Shown piece by piece: positions 17,402 to 26,871 of a DNA stretch of 64,000 bases. Source of the DNA: JBKCUI01 sp052161605. Lineage in GTDB: Bacteria > Planctomycetota > Planctomycetia > Pirellulales > Pirellulaceae. Both the position numbers and the translations under genes were made by a program. The notes beneath the pieces were generated by a model, which was given only the letters and a program-made list of their open reading frames with translations, had not been told where the DNA came from and ran no database searches. Every line of letters starts with the position of its first letter. The first letter of the stretch is position 1. The stretch lies in assembly GCA_052161605.1 (NCBI GenBank), contig CP197409.1; one strand, 5' to 3'.

Positions 17402-17641
17402 ATGAAAAATGCCTTTCAACATCTGAAGCTCGTTTGCACGGCAGTTCTCTGCTCGATGTTCACCCTGAGCTCGAGTCAACTGTTTGCTCACCCTGGCCAT
17501 GATCACCACGTACCACAAACCGGTATTTTGCACTGGTTGCTGGCACCTATTCACGCCGTCCCCGTTTTGCTCGTGCTCGGGCTGGTAATCACCCTCGTGG
17601 CATGGAAGCTTCAACTTTCGAGCCGCTTCGACGCTAAGTAG
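17402..17641 (+). CDS. small exported His-rich membrane protein
   Basis: This 79-residue protein has a signal peptide (LVCTAVLCSMFTLSSSQLFA) followed by the motif HPGHDHH, a short linker, and one membrane segment (VLLVLGLVITLVAWKL). The His cluster right after the signal resembles the start of HupE/UreJ-type metal transporters and other periplasmic metal-binding proteins, but the rest of such a transporter is missing. It stands 37 bp before the PQQ-type gene and probably opens the same operon. A metal-binding role is inference from composition. Confidence 0.65.
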   Translation: MKNAFQHLKLVCTAVLCSMFTLSSSQLFAHPGHDHHVPQTGILHWLLAPIHAVPVLLVLGLVITLVAWKLQLSSRFDAK

Positions 17642-17678
17642 TCCGCTATTTCTTCCCCTCCCAACAAGGCTCCTTAAC

Positions 17679-18986
17679 ATGAGATCCCTCCTTCGACGAC
17701 TGGTAATCGCTTCTACATTTGGTTTGTGTTCGTATAGTTTGGCAATATCAGAAGACTGGCAGCAGTGGCGAGGTCCAACCAATGACGGACATTCGGCAGA
17801 CACGAATGTCGTAAAAGATTGGTCTTTGGACACCAACGTCAAGTGGAAAACACCACTGCCAGGTCGAGGGGGTTCAACTCCGATTATCGTTAATGGGCGA
17901 ATCTACCTTACAAGTGGCGATAAAGGAGATTTGGTTGCGATGGGACTCTCCGGCGAAAGCGGAGAAGTGCTTTGGAAGACGCGCGTTACCTCTGGCGATC
18001 AACCAGCACGGGGCGACGAGGGCAACTCGGCATCGGCGTCACCAGTATGCGATGGTGAACACGTTTGGGTATTCTTCTCGAATGGGGTTTTGGCCTGCCT
18101 AACGATCGATGGCGATGAAGTTTGGAAGTTCGACGTCGGCGAGCGTTTCGGTCGCTTGGATATTCAATTCGGGTTAACCTCAACACCAGTTCTCGATGGC
18201 GACCATCTTTATCTCCAACTCATCCACGGGGCGATGAGGCGGGGGGATAATACTCGAACCGGACAAGTCATCAAGCTCGAAAAGAAGACCGGCAAGACGG
18301 TTTGGGTTAACGATCGAGTTACCAACGCAGATTTCGAATGCAAACATTCTTATGCCTCCCCCTTTCTCCATCGAGGAGAAGAAGGTGAGTTCTTGGTAGT
18401 TCATGGCGCAGATTGTATCACCGCTCACGATTTATCGACGGGCAAGGAGCTTTGGCGGTTTGGGGAACTCAATGGCCCTACGCGCTGGAATGCTAAACAA
18501 AACGATCCTACGTTCCGATTTGTCGCCTCTCCGCTCATCACGCGTGGCAGGGTGATCGTACCCACCGCCAAAGAAGGTCCGCTTGTTTCTCTCAAGCTGG
18601 ATCAGCTCAAGGGTGATAGCTCAGCAAATGCTCAGGCGGTCGCATGGGTTTCCCCTAGAACGCCTGATGTGTCCATCCCTCTCGCGGTCGACAAGTATAT
18701 CTATCTCCTACAAAAGGATGGGCGCTTGCAGTGCGTCGAGTGGGATACTGGCAAAGAGGTATATCTACAGCGAGTTCACTCATCACAACACCGCACAAGC
18801 CCGATTTACGCGGACGGATATCTTTATATGGCATCTAGTGACGGTACCGTTAGTGTTGTCAAGGCCGGGCCAGAGTTCGAATTAGTCTCATCGGTCAACG
18901 TTGGTGCGCCCGTCACTGCATCTCCTGTCATCAGTGATGGAACACTCTTCATCAGATCATTCGATGCGATCTATGCCATACGCTAA
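17679..18986 (+). CDS. exported PQQ-like beta-propeller protein
   Basis: The 435-residue protein has a signal peptide (LVIASTFGLCSYSLAIS) and starts its mature part with DWQQWRGPTNDG, the hallmark of the large planctomycete/verrucomicrobial beta-propeller family. Blades show the tryptophan-docking phrases GEVLWKTRV, GDEVWKFDV, GKTVWVND and GKELWRFGEL. This resembles the PQQ-dependent dehydrogenase propeller, but no PQQ-binding cysteine pair or catalytic Asp is obvious, so enzyme activity is uncertain. It sits in an operon-like run with two dehydrogenases and a VOC protein. Confidence 0.85.
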   Translation: MRSLLRRLVIASTFGLCSYSLAISEDWQQWRGPTNDGHSADTNVVKDWSLDTNVKWKTPLPGRGGSTPIIVNGRIYLTSGDKGDLVAMGLSGESGEVLWKTRVTSGDQPARGDEGNSASASPVCDGEHVWVFFSNGVLACLTIDGDEVWKFDVGERFGRLDIQFGLTSTPVLDGDHLYLQLIHGAMRRGDNTRTGQVIKLEKKTGKTVWVNDRVTNADFECKHSYASPFLHRGEEGEFLVVHGADCITAHDLSTGKELWRFGELNGPTRWNAKQNDPTFRFVASPLITRGRVIVPTAKEGPLVSLKLDQLKGDSSANAQAVAWVSPRTPDVSIPLAVDKYIYLLQKDGRLQCVEWDTGKEVYLQRVHSSQHRTSPIYADGYLYMASSDGTVSVVKAGPEFELVSSVNVGAPVTASPVISDGTLFIRSFDAIYAIR

Positions 18987-19016
18987 AAGCGTACTGGTAA
19001 TCTCTGAAAGTTGACT

Positions 19017-19787
19017 ATGGAAATCCAGCTATCCAACAAAATCGCTATTGTTACAGGAGCTGCTTCGGGAGTTGGGCTCGCAACCACACTATGTTTGCTA
19101 GAAGCAGATATCGCAGGAATCGTAGCGGTGGATGTTGCTGAAGCAATTCCACCGGAATTCTCTGCATTTACGCAAGGCTCCAAACCCCGTTTGGTTTATG
19201 TTCGAGGCGATGTTGCCATTGAAGATACTGTAACTCGATACGTCACCTCTGCGATCGAGCACTTTGGTAAAATCGATGTATTGATTAATAATGCGGGGGT
19301 GAACATCGTAAAACCTATCCATTCTCATACGGATCAAGATTGGGATTGGATAATGAACACAAACGTTAAAGCAATCTTCTTAGCAGCCCGACAAATCATC
19401 CCGATCATGCTCAAACAGCAGAGTGGGCTCATTTTGAATATTGGTTCGATTTCTGGCCTCGTTGGTCTTAAACACCAGGGGGCATATGCAGCATCGAAAG
19501 GAGCCGTGCACCAAATGACTCGGCAAATGGCGATTGAATATGCATCACAAGGCATCCGAGTCAATACACTCGCACTTGGAACCGTAGACACCCCGGTGCT
19601 TTATGCATCAGCTAATCAAACCAATGATCCAGAAGCATTTCTTGCTGGGCTTCGCAGCCAGCATCCGATTGGTCGAATTGCATCAGCGGAGGAAGTCGGA
19701 CGCTTCATTACGTTTCTATCAAGTGATTTTGCTACCTTCTTTACGGGAGCGACCTTATCACTCGATGGTGGTTTCACCGCACAGTAA
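19017..19787 (+). CDS. short-chain dehydrogenase/reductase (first of pair)
   Basis: The 256-residue SDR starts at ATG 19017 (a TTG lies two codons upstream). Classical motifs are the cofactor loop TGAASGVG, the NNAG motif (INNAGVN), the catalytic serine in NIGSISG and YAASK with catalytic Tyr and Lys. The C-terminal TLSLDGGFT is typical of 3-oxoacyl-ACP-reductase-like SDRs. It oxidises or reduces a hydroxyl/carbonyl group with NAD(P)H. It lies 30 bp after the PQQ-like gene and 26 bp before another SDR, so the enzymes probably act in one pathway. The substrate is unknown. Confidence 0.88.
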   Translation: MEIQLSNKIAIVTGAASGVGLATTLCLLEADIAGIVAVDVAEAIPPEFSAFTQGSKPRLVYVRGDVAIEDTVTRYVTSAIEHFGKIDVLINNAGVNIVKPIHSHTDQDWDWIMNTNVKAIFLAARQIIPIMLKQQSGLILNIGSISGLVGLKHQGAYAASKGAVHQMTRQMAIEYASQGIRVNTLALGTVDTPVLYASANQTNDPEAFLAGLRSQHPIGRIASAEEVGRFITFLSSDFATFFTGATLSLDGGFTAQ

Positions 19788-19813
19788 AACATTTCCACCA
19801 AGAAGCATTCATC

Positions 19814-20620
19814 ATGGACTTGCAGCTTAAAGATCGTCGCGTTCTCATAACTGGAGGCGCGAGCGGCATCGGTCTAGCCACCGCTCGCCTTTTCGCAGAA
19901 GAAGGAGCGGAATTGGTTTTGTGGGATGTATCTAGCCACGTTGACGCAGTAGCCGAGACACTTCGAAGTGAAGGTGCCAAGGTCGAATCGCATGTTGTTG
20001 ACATTGTCGATTCGGAACAGGTCGCGGGTGCAACACTAGCAAGCACCGAGCCAGGGCGATCGATTCATCATGTTGTGCACTGCGCAGCGATTGGTTCGGG
20101 CAAATTTGGATTTCCCTTTACCAACCTAGAACCCAGTGATTGGAAGCTTACGCTGGAAATCAACATCATGGGGATGGTGAATGTCGCGCATTCGCTTTCT
20201 CCCGTTATGATCGAGCAACATTTCGGTACCTTTGTGTTTCTGGCTTCGGTGGCCGGCCAAATCGGCTCTCAAACCGATCCACCTTACAGCGCCAGCAAGG
20301 CAGCGAATATCAATTTCGCACAGTGCATGGCCAAAGATTTGGCTAAACACAACATCCGAGTCAACACGGTTTGTCCCGGCATGGTGCAGACGCCACTTAA
20401 TCGGTCGGTCTGGCAAGCCTGGTATGAACAAACTCCAGAGCCCGAGCGATTGACTTACGAGGAGTGGACTACGAACAAGATCAAAACGGTAGTACCATTA
20501 GGGCGGTGGCAGACCAGCGAAGACATCGCCACCATGATCGTGTTTCTCTCATCAGATCGAACCAAAGAAGTAACTGGCCAGACTATCAATGTTGATGGTG
20601 GTTTTGTCATGCATTGGTAG
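19814..20620 (+). CDS. short-chain dehydrogenase/reductase (second of pair)
   Basis: The 268-residue SDR has TGGASGIG for cofactor binding, serine in LASVAG and the YSASK catalytic pair. The usual NNAG is replaced by HCAAIGS, a variation seen in some subfamilies. It keeps the C-terminal TINVDGGFV. It differs clearly from the preceding SDR, so this is not a recent duplication. Spacing of 26 bp to the gene before and 65 bp to the VOC gene after supports co-transcription. Two successive dehydrogenases suggest oxidation of a polyol or cyclic alcohol, but that is inference. Confidence 0.88.
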   Translation: MDLQLKDRRVLITGGASGIGLATARLFAEEGAELVLWDVSSHVDAVAETLRSEGAKVESHVVDIVDSEQVAGATLASTEPGRSIHHVVHCAAIGSGKFGFPFTNLEPSDWKLTLEINIMGMVNVAHSLSPVMIEQHFGTFVFLASVAGQIGSQTDPPYSASKAANINFAQCMAKDLAKHNIRVNTVCPGMVQTPLNRSVWQAWYEQTPEPERLTYEEWTTNKIKTVVPLGRWQTSEDIATMIVFLSSDRTKEVTGQTINVDGGFVMHW

Positions 20621-20685
20621 AACAGTGATTCGAACAAATAAATCAAGCCGAGCCATACCTACACTTTTGAAAGCCTTGCACCGAT

Positions 20686-21117
20686 ATGCTTACACCATTT
20701 CACCTAGCGATCCAAGTTCGTAACCTTGAGGAAGCTCGCGACTTTTACGGGACAAAGATGGGCTTCCCGGAGGGACGCAGCAGCTCCGAATGGATTGATT
20801 TTGACATGTTTGGGCATCAATTGGTCGTTCATGTGAATCCCCAGATTGGTCCAACCGGCACGATTTCGCAAATGTCAAATCACGTCGATGGACATGGAGT
20901 CCCTGTACCTCATTTCGGAGTTGTTTTGGAAGTAGAAGCGTGGGAGCAGCTAGCGGAAAGGGCGAAGACCTTTGTAGACAAATTCGTTATCGAACCTTAT
21001 GTGAGATTTCGAGGTGAGCCGGGTGAGCAATACACGATGTTCTTTAAAGATCCCACTGGCAACGCACTCGAATTTAAAGCATTTCGAGATATACAAAAGT
21101 CATTGTTTGCCAAATAG
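20686..21117 (+). CDS. VOC (glyoxalase/dioxygenase) family protein
   Basis: The 143-residue protein is a single vicinal-oxygen-chelate unit pair: FHLAIQVRNLEEARDFYGTKMGFP at the start, HQLVVHVN and HFGVVLEVEAWEQL in the middle, MFFKDPTGNALEFKAF at the end. The His near residue 6, the second-half His and the C-terminal Glu would be the metal ligands. Family members isomerise, epimerise or cleave small molecules. It closes the PQQ-SDR-SDR run and is followed by a hairpin terminator. Its reaction may act on the product of the dehydrogenases. Confidence 0.85.
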   Translation: MLTPFHLAIQVRNLEEARDFYGTKMGFPEGRSSSEWIDFDMFGHQLVVHVNPQIGPTGTISQMSNHVDGHGVPVPHFGVVLEVEAWEQLAERAKTFVDKFVIEPYVRFRGEPGEQYTMFFKDPTGNALEFKAFRDIQKSLFAK

Positions 21118-21163
21118 CTTTGTGCAAACACTTGAGCCGTCTTCGCATTTCACCGGGCAAATG

Positions 21164-21195
21164 AAAAAGGGAGGTGACTTGCACCTCCCTTTGGG
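21164..21195. terminator. bidirectional rho-independent terminator
   Basis: AAAGGGAGGTG (21166-21176) and CACCTCCCTTT (21182-21192) form a perfect 11-bp stem with a 5-nt loop. On the minus strand it is followed by a T run (complement of A at 21164-21168), ending the leftward secreted-protein gene; it also lies 46 bp after the VOC gene. Confidence 0.9.
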
Positions 21196-21221
21196 AACTT
21201 ATGCTCGATTCGATCGGATCA

Positions 21222-22838
21222 CTAGAATCCGCCGCCACCGGCTGTCATGGATGCCGAAACGGCTTTGATGACGTTATCTTCGAGTGTGACTCGTACGACG
21301 GCGTCACGTCCTTCATTCTTAGAGTCGATCATGATCTGATCCTTACCTGCCGAAGTTACTTCGACTGCGGCGTCCAAGCCGGGATTGGTTTCGATGGACT
21401 TCATGAACGACAGCAATTGCCCAAGTGAAAATCGCATCTTAACGGCTTCTCCAGCAGCTGAAGGCTTGGCCATGGCTCGATCAACGACTTTCTTGACGTT
21501 GCTTTCGCAGTCCTTTCCGATGGAAACAAAAACGGCGGTCGGCGTGGTGGCAAGAGTCGCTGTCACTCGCTTGCCAAAAATCGCGACAACCTTTTCGTCA
21601 GCATTCGGCGGTAAGGCGATCGATAGCTGGTGCAAATTAGCGCCGGCATGCTTGCCAGTATTCACTTTGAGGCTGATCTGATCGCCAAGTGGTGCCAAAT
21701 CTTTCGCAGCATTTGCCGCGATGGCTTCCACCTTGCTACCGTCTGCTACGTTGAAGGCGGCTGCGATATTCAAATATGGCGAGGTAGTGATGTCCGCAAC
21801 GGTTTCAAGCTGCCCCTTTTTGGCGGTCTCTACAAACAGATCTGCGAGTTGAGTTAGATACTCTTTTGCTTTTTCTGCTACATCTCCGTCATCGATCTGA
21901 TCAACAGCGGCCTTAACAGCAGCTTCCATCGCGGTTTCAATTTGTGCAATATCTTCTGACGCCACAAGCTGCAGCGATTGCAGCATCATCATCGAGGATT
22001 CTTGAGGGACTCCAGCGAGTACAGCCTTGCTGCCCTTCATTTTAGCCAGGTTGAGAGCAAGCTTTGACCCTTCGACGAACCGAGATCCGAAATCCAGAGT
22101 CGTCTTGGATTCAGCCTTGTTTACTGCCAAGCCGATCTTGAGTGCTTCGGTGCTATCGAGAAACTCCTGGAGCTGTTCCTTGACCTGATCTGCACTTTTC
22201 AATGCTTCTTCGGCTTGTTCCTCATCCATGTCAGTCATCGCTTGCTCGACTCCAGCGTCATACTGGCTAAAGAGCATCTCAATGAGAGGCTGAGGGATGT
22301 TTCTTGGGTTTAGGTCTACGAGGACATCGTACTTCGCGACCAATGGCTTGAGAGTCTTCGTTGCCGAAATATCAAAGTTGAGAACGGCATCTTCCGTTTG
22401 GCCAACGAGCAACCACTCACCCGAGTTTTTCATATAGATCGAGTTGCCAAGGTTGAGCTCGTATAGCCCATCCCCTAAATCCTCAGGCTCACCGAATATG
22501 GCCAACTGCCCGAAGAAAATCTCGAGGTCTTTGAGAGGTAGTGCAGCGACGGGAGCAGGGTTGCCGTACTCATCAAGTTCGACGAACACGCCCATGGGAC
22601 GGCTGGTGTCCAGGCCGGCAGTATACTCCGTCAATGCCGTCTTAACGGTACCAGCTGCGAAACCTCCGCCTCCCAATCGAGCGAGATGCTGGATATTAGG
22701 CACCATGGTATCGAAGGGAGCGATGGCAACTTTTACAACGGATTTGTCCGAGTCGCCAGCGTTCGCACTAGCTGCCAGCAAAACAGGGGAGGCAGCCAGG
22801 GTCATTGCTGCAATCTTGGATCGAATGGACCACTTCAT
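21222..22838 (-). CDS. hypothetical exported protein
   Basis: The start is ATG 22838, preceded by a GAGGAG-type site; it gives a clear signal peptide (IAAMTLAASPVLLAASANA). The 538-residue mature protein is Ala-, Leu- and Lys-rich and looks like a large alpha/beta exported protein: ELDEYGNPAPVAALPLKDLE, LVDLNPRNIPQPLIEML, an acidic helical segment DMDEEQAEEALKSADQVKEQLQEF and a Gly-rich tail. I do not recognise the family beyond seeing that similar proteins occur as single genes in Pirellulaceae. It has its own terminator and seems monocistronic. Confidence 0.75.
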   Translation of the reverse strand: MKWSIRSKIAAMTLAASPVLLAASANAGDSDKSVVKVAIAPFDTMVPNIQHLARLGGGGFAAGTVKTALTEYTAGLDTSRPMGVFVELDEYGNPAPVAALPLKDLEIFFGQLAIFGEPEDLGDGLYELNLGNSIYMKNSGEWLLVGQTEDAVLNFDISATKTLKPLVAKYDVLVDLNPRNIPQPLIEMLFSQYDAGVEQAMTDMDEEQAEEALKSADQVKEQLQEFLDSTEALKIGLAVNKAESKTTLDFGSRFVEGSKLALNLAKMKGSKAVLAGVPQESSMMMLQSLQLVASEDIAQIETAMEAAVKAAVDQIDDGDVAEKAKEYLTQLADLFVETAKKGQLETVADITTSPYLNIAAAFNVADGSKVEAIAANAAKDLAPLGDQISLKVNTGKHAGANLHQLSIALPPNADEKVVAIFGKRVTATLATTPTAVFVSIGKDCESNVKKVVDRAMAKPSAAGEAVKMRFSLGQLLSFMKSIETNPGLDAAVEVTSAGKDQIMIDSKNEGRDAVVRVTLEDNVIKAVSASMTAGGGGF

Positions 22839-23087
22839 ACTATTACACGTCTCCTCGAGCAAAACTAGGGATGAATCGTCAGCAGTTTCTTGCACCGTAA
22901 CTGTTTCTTAACCGAACCAATTCGGCGATGGATATCGGATCTTGGTTCAAAAATGTTCCCAACCTAAGAAATAGGCAAGATCCGAAAGGAAATCTTATAG
23001 TTATATGACGAAAGACGCGAGTCGCAACGAGGCTTGAGCCAGGAAATTGGAACGAATAATCCCGCGTGTTCCAGCGTGATCGGTCGA

Positions 23088-23309
23088 CTACCGTTCTCGA
23101 AATACGATTCGACCCTTTGTCAGGTCGTAGGGGGACAGCTCCACCCGGACCTTGTCACCGGGAACAATTCGGATGAAATTCTTTCGCATTTTGCCTGCGA
23201 CGTGAGCCAGCACTTCGCTGCCGGTCTCTAATTGTACTCGGAATCGCGTGTTGGCCAGAGCCTGGGTAACGGTTCCCTCTACTTCAAATGCTTCTTCGTT
23301 CTTCGCCAT
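23088..23309 (-). CDS. infA: translation initiation factor IF-1
   Basis: The 73-residue protein starts at ATG 23309. It is a single OB fold with the family sequence: EGTVTQALANTRFRVQLE, VLAHVAGKMRKNFIRI, GDKVRVELSPYDLTKGRI. IF-1 blocks the ribosomal A site during initiation and aids IF-2 and IF-3. The frame is open well upstream, but this start matches all known IF-1 proteins. It is not next to ribosomal protein genes, which is common in planctomycetes, whose ribosomal genes are partly scattered. Confidence 0.95.
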   Translation of the reverse strand: MAKNEEAFEVEGTVTQALANTRFRVQLETGSEVLAHVAGKMRKNFIRIVPGDKVRVELSPYDLTKGRIVFRER

Positions 23310-23573
23310 AAATCTTGTTAAGCCCCCAACTGCCCCTCTATCCCATTCTCGACATGGAATGGGCCATACTTCTTTGTTCGGAAAATCTGCCTTCTCGCTG
23401 CCGATCTTCGCAAGGGCACCAATGTTATAGGCTATCGAACCACCGATCGTCCACTTCAAAAGCTCCATTCCCAGTGATTTGCAGGGGATTAGAAACGAAA
23501 TTTCGATCCCAATGCACAGTAGGCATTTATGTGAACGATTAGCTAAGAGCCCATCAAATGGCAACAATGTCGG

Positions 23574-25094
23574 CTATTTTTTCGGGGTCCCGTCAGGTTC
23601 GTAGCTCTCGAGAAACTTGTCTTTCATGGTTTCCCGCATCTTTCGCATCACCGCCTGAGGAAGTCCGTGGCCGGCCCCCGGAACGATCTCCACCTGCGCG
23701 TCGCTGCCCAGCTCCCGCAGTCGCTCGGCCATTTTCATGGTTGCTCCCTCGAGGTAAAACGTGTCGAGATCCCCCATGGCTACGTGCAGCTTGCCCGCCA
23801 GCAAAGGCTTGAGCTGCTCCCAGTTGTCCTGGATTTTCATGCTGATATCGTACTTTTTCCAATAGGAGACTACCTCGTTGTCGACCACGCCGGTTTTGGG
23901 ATCCCAGGCTCTACGCGGTTCTCCTTTCTCGTCGCGAGGACTAAAAACAGCATCAAAAGATCGCATCTGCCCGCCGCGACCGAGCACTTGATCCATCTTG
24001 CAAAAATCGTCGTACCAAAGCATGACATTCTGCCCCTGTCGGGCGAGCGGCCGCCGGTTCCCGCTCGGATCAACGTAAACGCTCTGCGGGGGGAACGCAT
24101 ACATATCCGTGCCTTGAAAGTCTCGAAAATCAACAGGGTCTGGAGCCGTACTGAACACGCCGCCAAAGGTCTCCGGATAGCTGACTTGCAACCAAAGACT
24201 GGACCACCCTCCGCTGCTGTGCCCGCCCACAAACCTAGCTTTGGGATCAGCTATGGTGCGAAACTCGCTGTCAACATACGGAATCAATTCCTTCACCAAC
24301 GCATCGCCCCGTGGCCCATTGGTATCGCTATTGGCATAAACGTGATGCCCATATTTGCACTCACCCGTCAGCATGACTTGAATGAACTCGACTTCGCTTG
24401 CTGCACGTCTCGGATTCGGATCCCTCCCCATGCCGCGTAACACTCCACCAAAACCGGTGACTTCGTAGTAGACCGGGTACCGCCGGTCGGGCGAACTCTC
24501 ATATGACTCAGGTAGTATGACCGCCGCGCGATCGATGACATCCTTGCCAAAATAGGCCGACAGCAACTCGCTCTTTCTCTCAACAAACTTGACTCTCGCC
24601 GTGTCTTTGTACTCAATATCAGGAATGATCTGATCGAGCTCCAGGGTGACCGAGTCATCACTTTTGGGGTTCCATGCAACAACATTGCTGTACAAGTTAC
24701 CTGGTCCTTGATGTGCAGGAGCGTAGTAGAAGTCTCTGTCCAATACCGCTTGCAAACGATAGTTTTTGTTAGGCCATTTGGAAATCACTTCCGGAAAGGC
24801 TTCGGCCAGGTCATCGAACTCAATGGTTTCGCCAGGCTTCCAATCCACAACTTCTAGGGCCGCAAAAGGTTCCGGACCGAACCAGTTCGGGCCTTGCATG
24901 GGAGAGCGTTGAGGATTGGTCGTCGTAAACACGAACAGTCTGCCAGCAATCGGCTGATCTGTAACGCTTTCAGAAAACTTTACCCGAAACTTGGGCTCAG
25001 CGGCTGACGCGGTTTCCACTAGCCCGATCAGGGCGAGAAAGAGTATCGCCAAGAAAAGCGGACCAGATCCGATCAGAGGGTGTCGATTCGTCAT
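23574..25094 (-). CDS. exported esterase/alpha-beta hydrolase
   Basis: The start at ATG 25094 gives a signal peptide (FLAILFLALIGLVETASAA) and a 506-residue protein. An N-terminal beta-rich part precedes an esterase-D-like hydrolase: VILPESY, then GGHSSGGW with the nucleophilic serine near residue 290, and a C-terminal GAGHGLP carrying the catalytic histidine. This matches exported putative esterases (feruloyl-esterase type) that release acyl groups from polysaccharides or siderophores. It is a single gene bounded by the ferritin-like gene's terminator upstream. The substrate is unknown. Confidence 0.82.
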   Translation of the reverse strand: MTNRHPLIGSGPLFLAILFLALIGLVETASAAEPKFRVKFSESVTDQPIAGRLFVFTTTNPQRSPMQGPNWFGPEPFAALEVVDWKPGETIEFDDLAEAFPEVISKWPNKNYRLQAVLDRDFYYAPAHQGPGNLYSNVVAWNPKSDDSVTLELDQIIPDIEYKDTARVKFVERKSELLSAYFGKDVIDRAAVILPESYESSPDRRYPVYYEVTGFGGVLRGMGRDPNPRRAASEVEFIQVMLTGECKYGHHVYANSDTNGPRGDALVKELIPYVDSEFRTIADPKARFVGGHSSGGWSSLWLQVSYPETFGGVFSTAPDPVDFRDFQGTDMYAFPPQSVYVDPSGNRRPLARQGQNVMLWYDDFCKMDQVLGRGGQMRSFDAVFSPRDEKGEPRRAWDPKTGVVDNEVVSYWKKYDISMKIQDNWEQLKPLLAGKLHVAMGDLDTFYLEGATMKMAERLRELGSDAQVEIVPGAGHGLPQAVMRKMRETMKDKFLESYEPDGTPKK

Positions 25095-25149
25095 GGGGTG
25101 GATCGCCAAAGAGAAAAATTGCAAAGCTGCGTGCGACCCGCATTCTAGA

Positions 25150-25184
25150 TTAAAAAAAAGGGCACGCTACCAAATAGCATGCCC
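25150..25184 (-). terminator. rho-independent terminator of the ferritin-like gene
   Basis: GGGCACGCTA (25160-25169) pairs with TAGCATGCCC (25175-25184) with one wobble around CCAAA. On the minus strand a run of eight T follows (complement of 25152-25159). It lies directly after the stop of the ferritin-like gene. Confidence 0.93.
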
Positions 25185-25210
25185 CTGGCTCAAATTTCTA
25201 GCAGAGCGAA

Positions 25211-25663
25211 TTAGCCGGACTTTCTGGCAGTCGACGTCTGTACCGCAGCCTGACTGTTGCGGAGCAATTTGGTGTATTCCTCCACTCCCTCTTGCTCGTC
25301 GAGCAAAATATCTTCCAAGAAGATCACCAAAGGCTTGTTGCCCTCAGCTAGCTCGAGTGCTTGTGTGTACATCTCGACCGCTTTGGATTCGAACGCCAAG
25401 CTGTTTTGAAGGACTTCGGTTAGATCCTTGGATTGCTTGATTTCGTTTCGCTGGGCAACGGGAACTCCACCCAGTGACACGATCTTGTTGCCGATCAAAT
25501 TGGCGTGTTTGAACGATTCTTTCGCGTCTCCCTCAAACTTCTCTGCGTAAACCTCTCTCCAAGGCCCCTCGATAATAAAGGATGCCTGGGAATACTGAGC
25601 GACACCAGTCCACTCATGCTTGAGAATCTCGTTGAGATGATCGATGATTGCTTGATTACTCAT
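25211..25663 (-). CDS. ferritin-like/bacterioferritin-type diiron protein
   Basis: The 150-residue cytosolic protein is a four-helix bundle of the bacterioferritin kind. Helix A carries NEILKHEWTGVAQY with the first iron-binding Glu. Helix B has the E-x-x-H type pair in EGDAKESFKHANLIG. Helix C has LAFESKAVEMY and helix D has LEDILLDEQEGVEEY. The heme-binding methionine of true bacterioferritin is not evident. The likely role is ferrous iron oxidation or storage, protecting against peroxide. It is a single gene with its own terminator. Confidence 0.85.
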   Translation of the reverse strand: MSNQAIIDHLNEILKHEWTGVAQYSQASFIIEGPWREVYAEKFEGDAKESFKHANLIGNKIVSLGGVPVAQRNEIKQSKDLTEVLQNSLAFESKAVEMYTQALELAEGNKPLVIFLEDILLDEQEGVEEYTKLLRNSQAAVQTSTARKSG

Positions 25664-25875
25664 ACTATTTTTGTCCTATACGGTTTGAGTTTTGTTCGTG
25701 TTGTGCTCAGGAAGTATTGGCTTTTAGGACCGCATTTTCAAGCTCGAATCATAGAGCAACAGCAGAAAGGGAACAGAAATCTTGCGTAGTTGAGATTCGA
25801 TGTCAAAACGACTTGTGTTATGATCCATTGGTCGGTCATTTACGCCGCGTTTTTCCTCGAATCGGGCAGAAAAAA

Positions 25876-26862
25876 GTGAAGTATCGGAAACTTGGTCAGA
25901 CTCCTTGGAATGTTTCGGAAGTCAGTTTTGGAGCGTGGGCGATCGGTGGCTCCTGGGGCGCTGTGGACGATTCGCAATCGATGGCGACTCTGCATCGAGC
26001 ACTCGATTTGGGGATTAACTTTTTCGATACCGCCGATGTCTACGGTGACGGCCATAGCGAGAGACTGCTGGCCCGCCTCAAGCGAGAGCGCCCGGAATCG
26101 GAAATCATCATTGCGACGAAAGCGGGCCGCAGGCTGCCATCGCAAACGCTAGAAGGCTACAGCAAAAGCAACCTACAAGATTGGCTAGACCGCAGCCGCA
26201 AGAATCTCGAATGCGACACTCTGGATCTGGTTCAATTGCACTGCCCGCCAAACGATCTGTATTACTCACCTCAAGTGTTCGAATGGCTCGAGGAGTTCGT
26301 TGCCGCAGGGGTTATCAAATACTACGGAGTCAGCGTCGAGAAGGTCGAGCAAGCGATCAAGGCAATCGAATTCCCAAATCTGCAAACAGTTCAAATCATA
26401 TTCAACGTCTTCCGTCAGCGACCCGCCGAAGTATTCTTTCCCTTGGCACTAGAGCGACAAGTCGGGATTCTGGCACGTGTGCCATTGGCATCAGGCTTAT
26501 TGACGGGAAAGCTGAAGCGAACCAGCGAATTTGCGACAGATGACCACCGCAATTTCAATCGACATGGCGAGCATTTCGATCAGGGTGAAACGTTTTCTGG
26601 CGTGGATTACGATCTTGCTCTCGATGCCGTGGAAGAACTGAAGAAGCTTGCTCCTGCTGATGTCTCTCTTAGCCAGTTGGCGCTGAGATGGATTCTCATG
26701 AACCCAGCCGTCAGTTGCGTTATTCCCGGTGCTCGACACCCTGAACAGATTGCAGAAACAGCCGCAGCGAGCGATCTTGCAGAGATTTCCGAATCGACCA
26801 TGAACTCGATTCAGGCGATTTATAACAAGATGATACGCCCGAGCGTGCATCATCGCTGGTAG
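25876..26862 (+). CDS. aldo/keto reductase
   Basis: The frame is open from far upstream, but the family's N-terminus (KYRKLGQTPWNVSEVSFGAWAIGG) begins at GTG 25876, which I take as the start (328 residues); a good ribosome-binding site is lacking, so this is not certain. The TIM-barrel motifs are FFDTADVYGDGHSERLL (catalytic Asp and Tyr), IIATKAGRR (Lys), LVQLHCPP (His) and the NADPH-binding CVIPGARHPEQIAE near the end. It reduces aldehydes or ketones with NADPH in the cytosol. It converges with the beta-CASP nuclease gene with only 9 bp between the stops. Confidence 0.88.
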   Translation: MKYRKLGQTPWNVSEVSFGAWAIGGSWGAVDDSQSMATLHRALDLGINFFDTADVYGDGHSERLLARLKRERPESEIIIATKAGRRLPSQTLEGYSKSNLQDWLDRSRKNLECDTLDLVQLHCPPNDLYYSPQVFEWLEEFVAAGVIKYYGVSVEKVEQAIKAIEFPNLQTVQIIFNVFRQRPAEVFFPLALERQVGILARVPLASGLLTGKLKRTSEFATDDHRNFNRHGEHFDQGETFSGVDYDLALDAVEELKKLAPADVSLSQLALRWILMNPAVSCVIPGARHPEQIAETAAASDLAEISESTMNSIQAIYNKMIRPSVHHRW

Positions 26863-26871
26863 AGCGATCCG

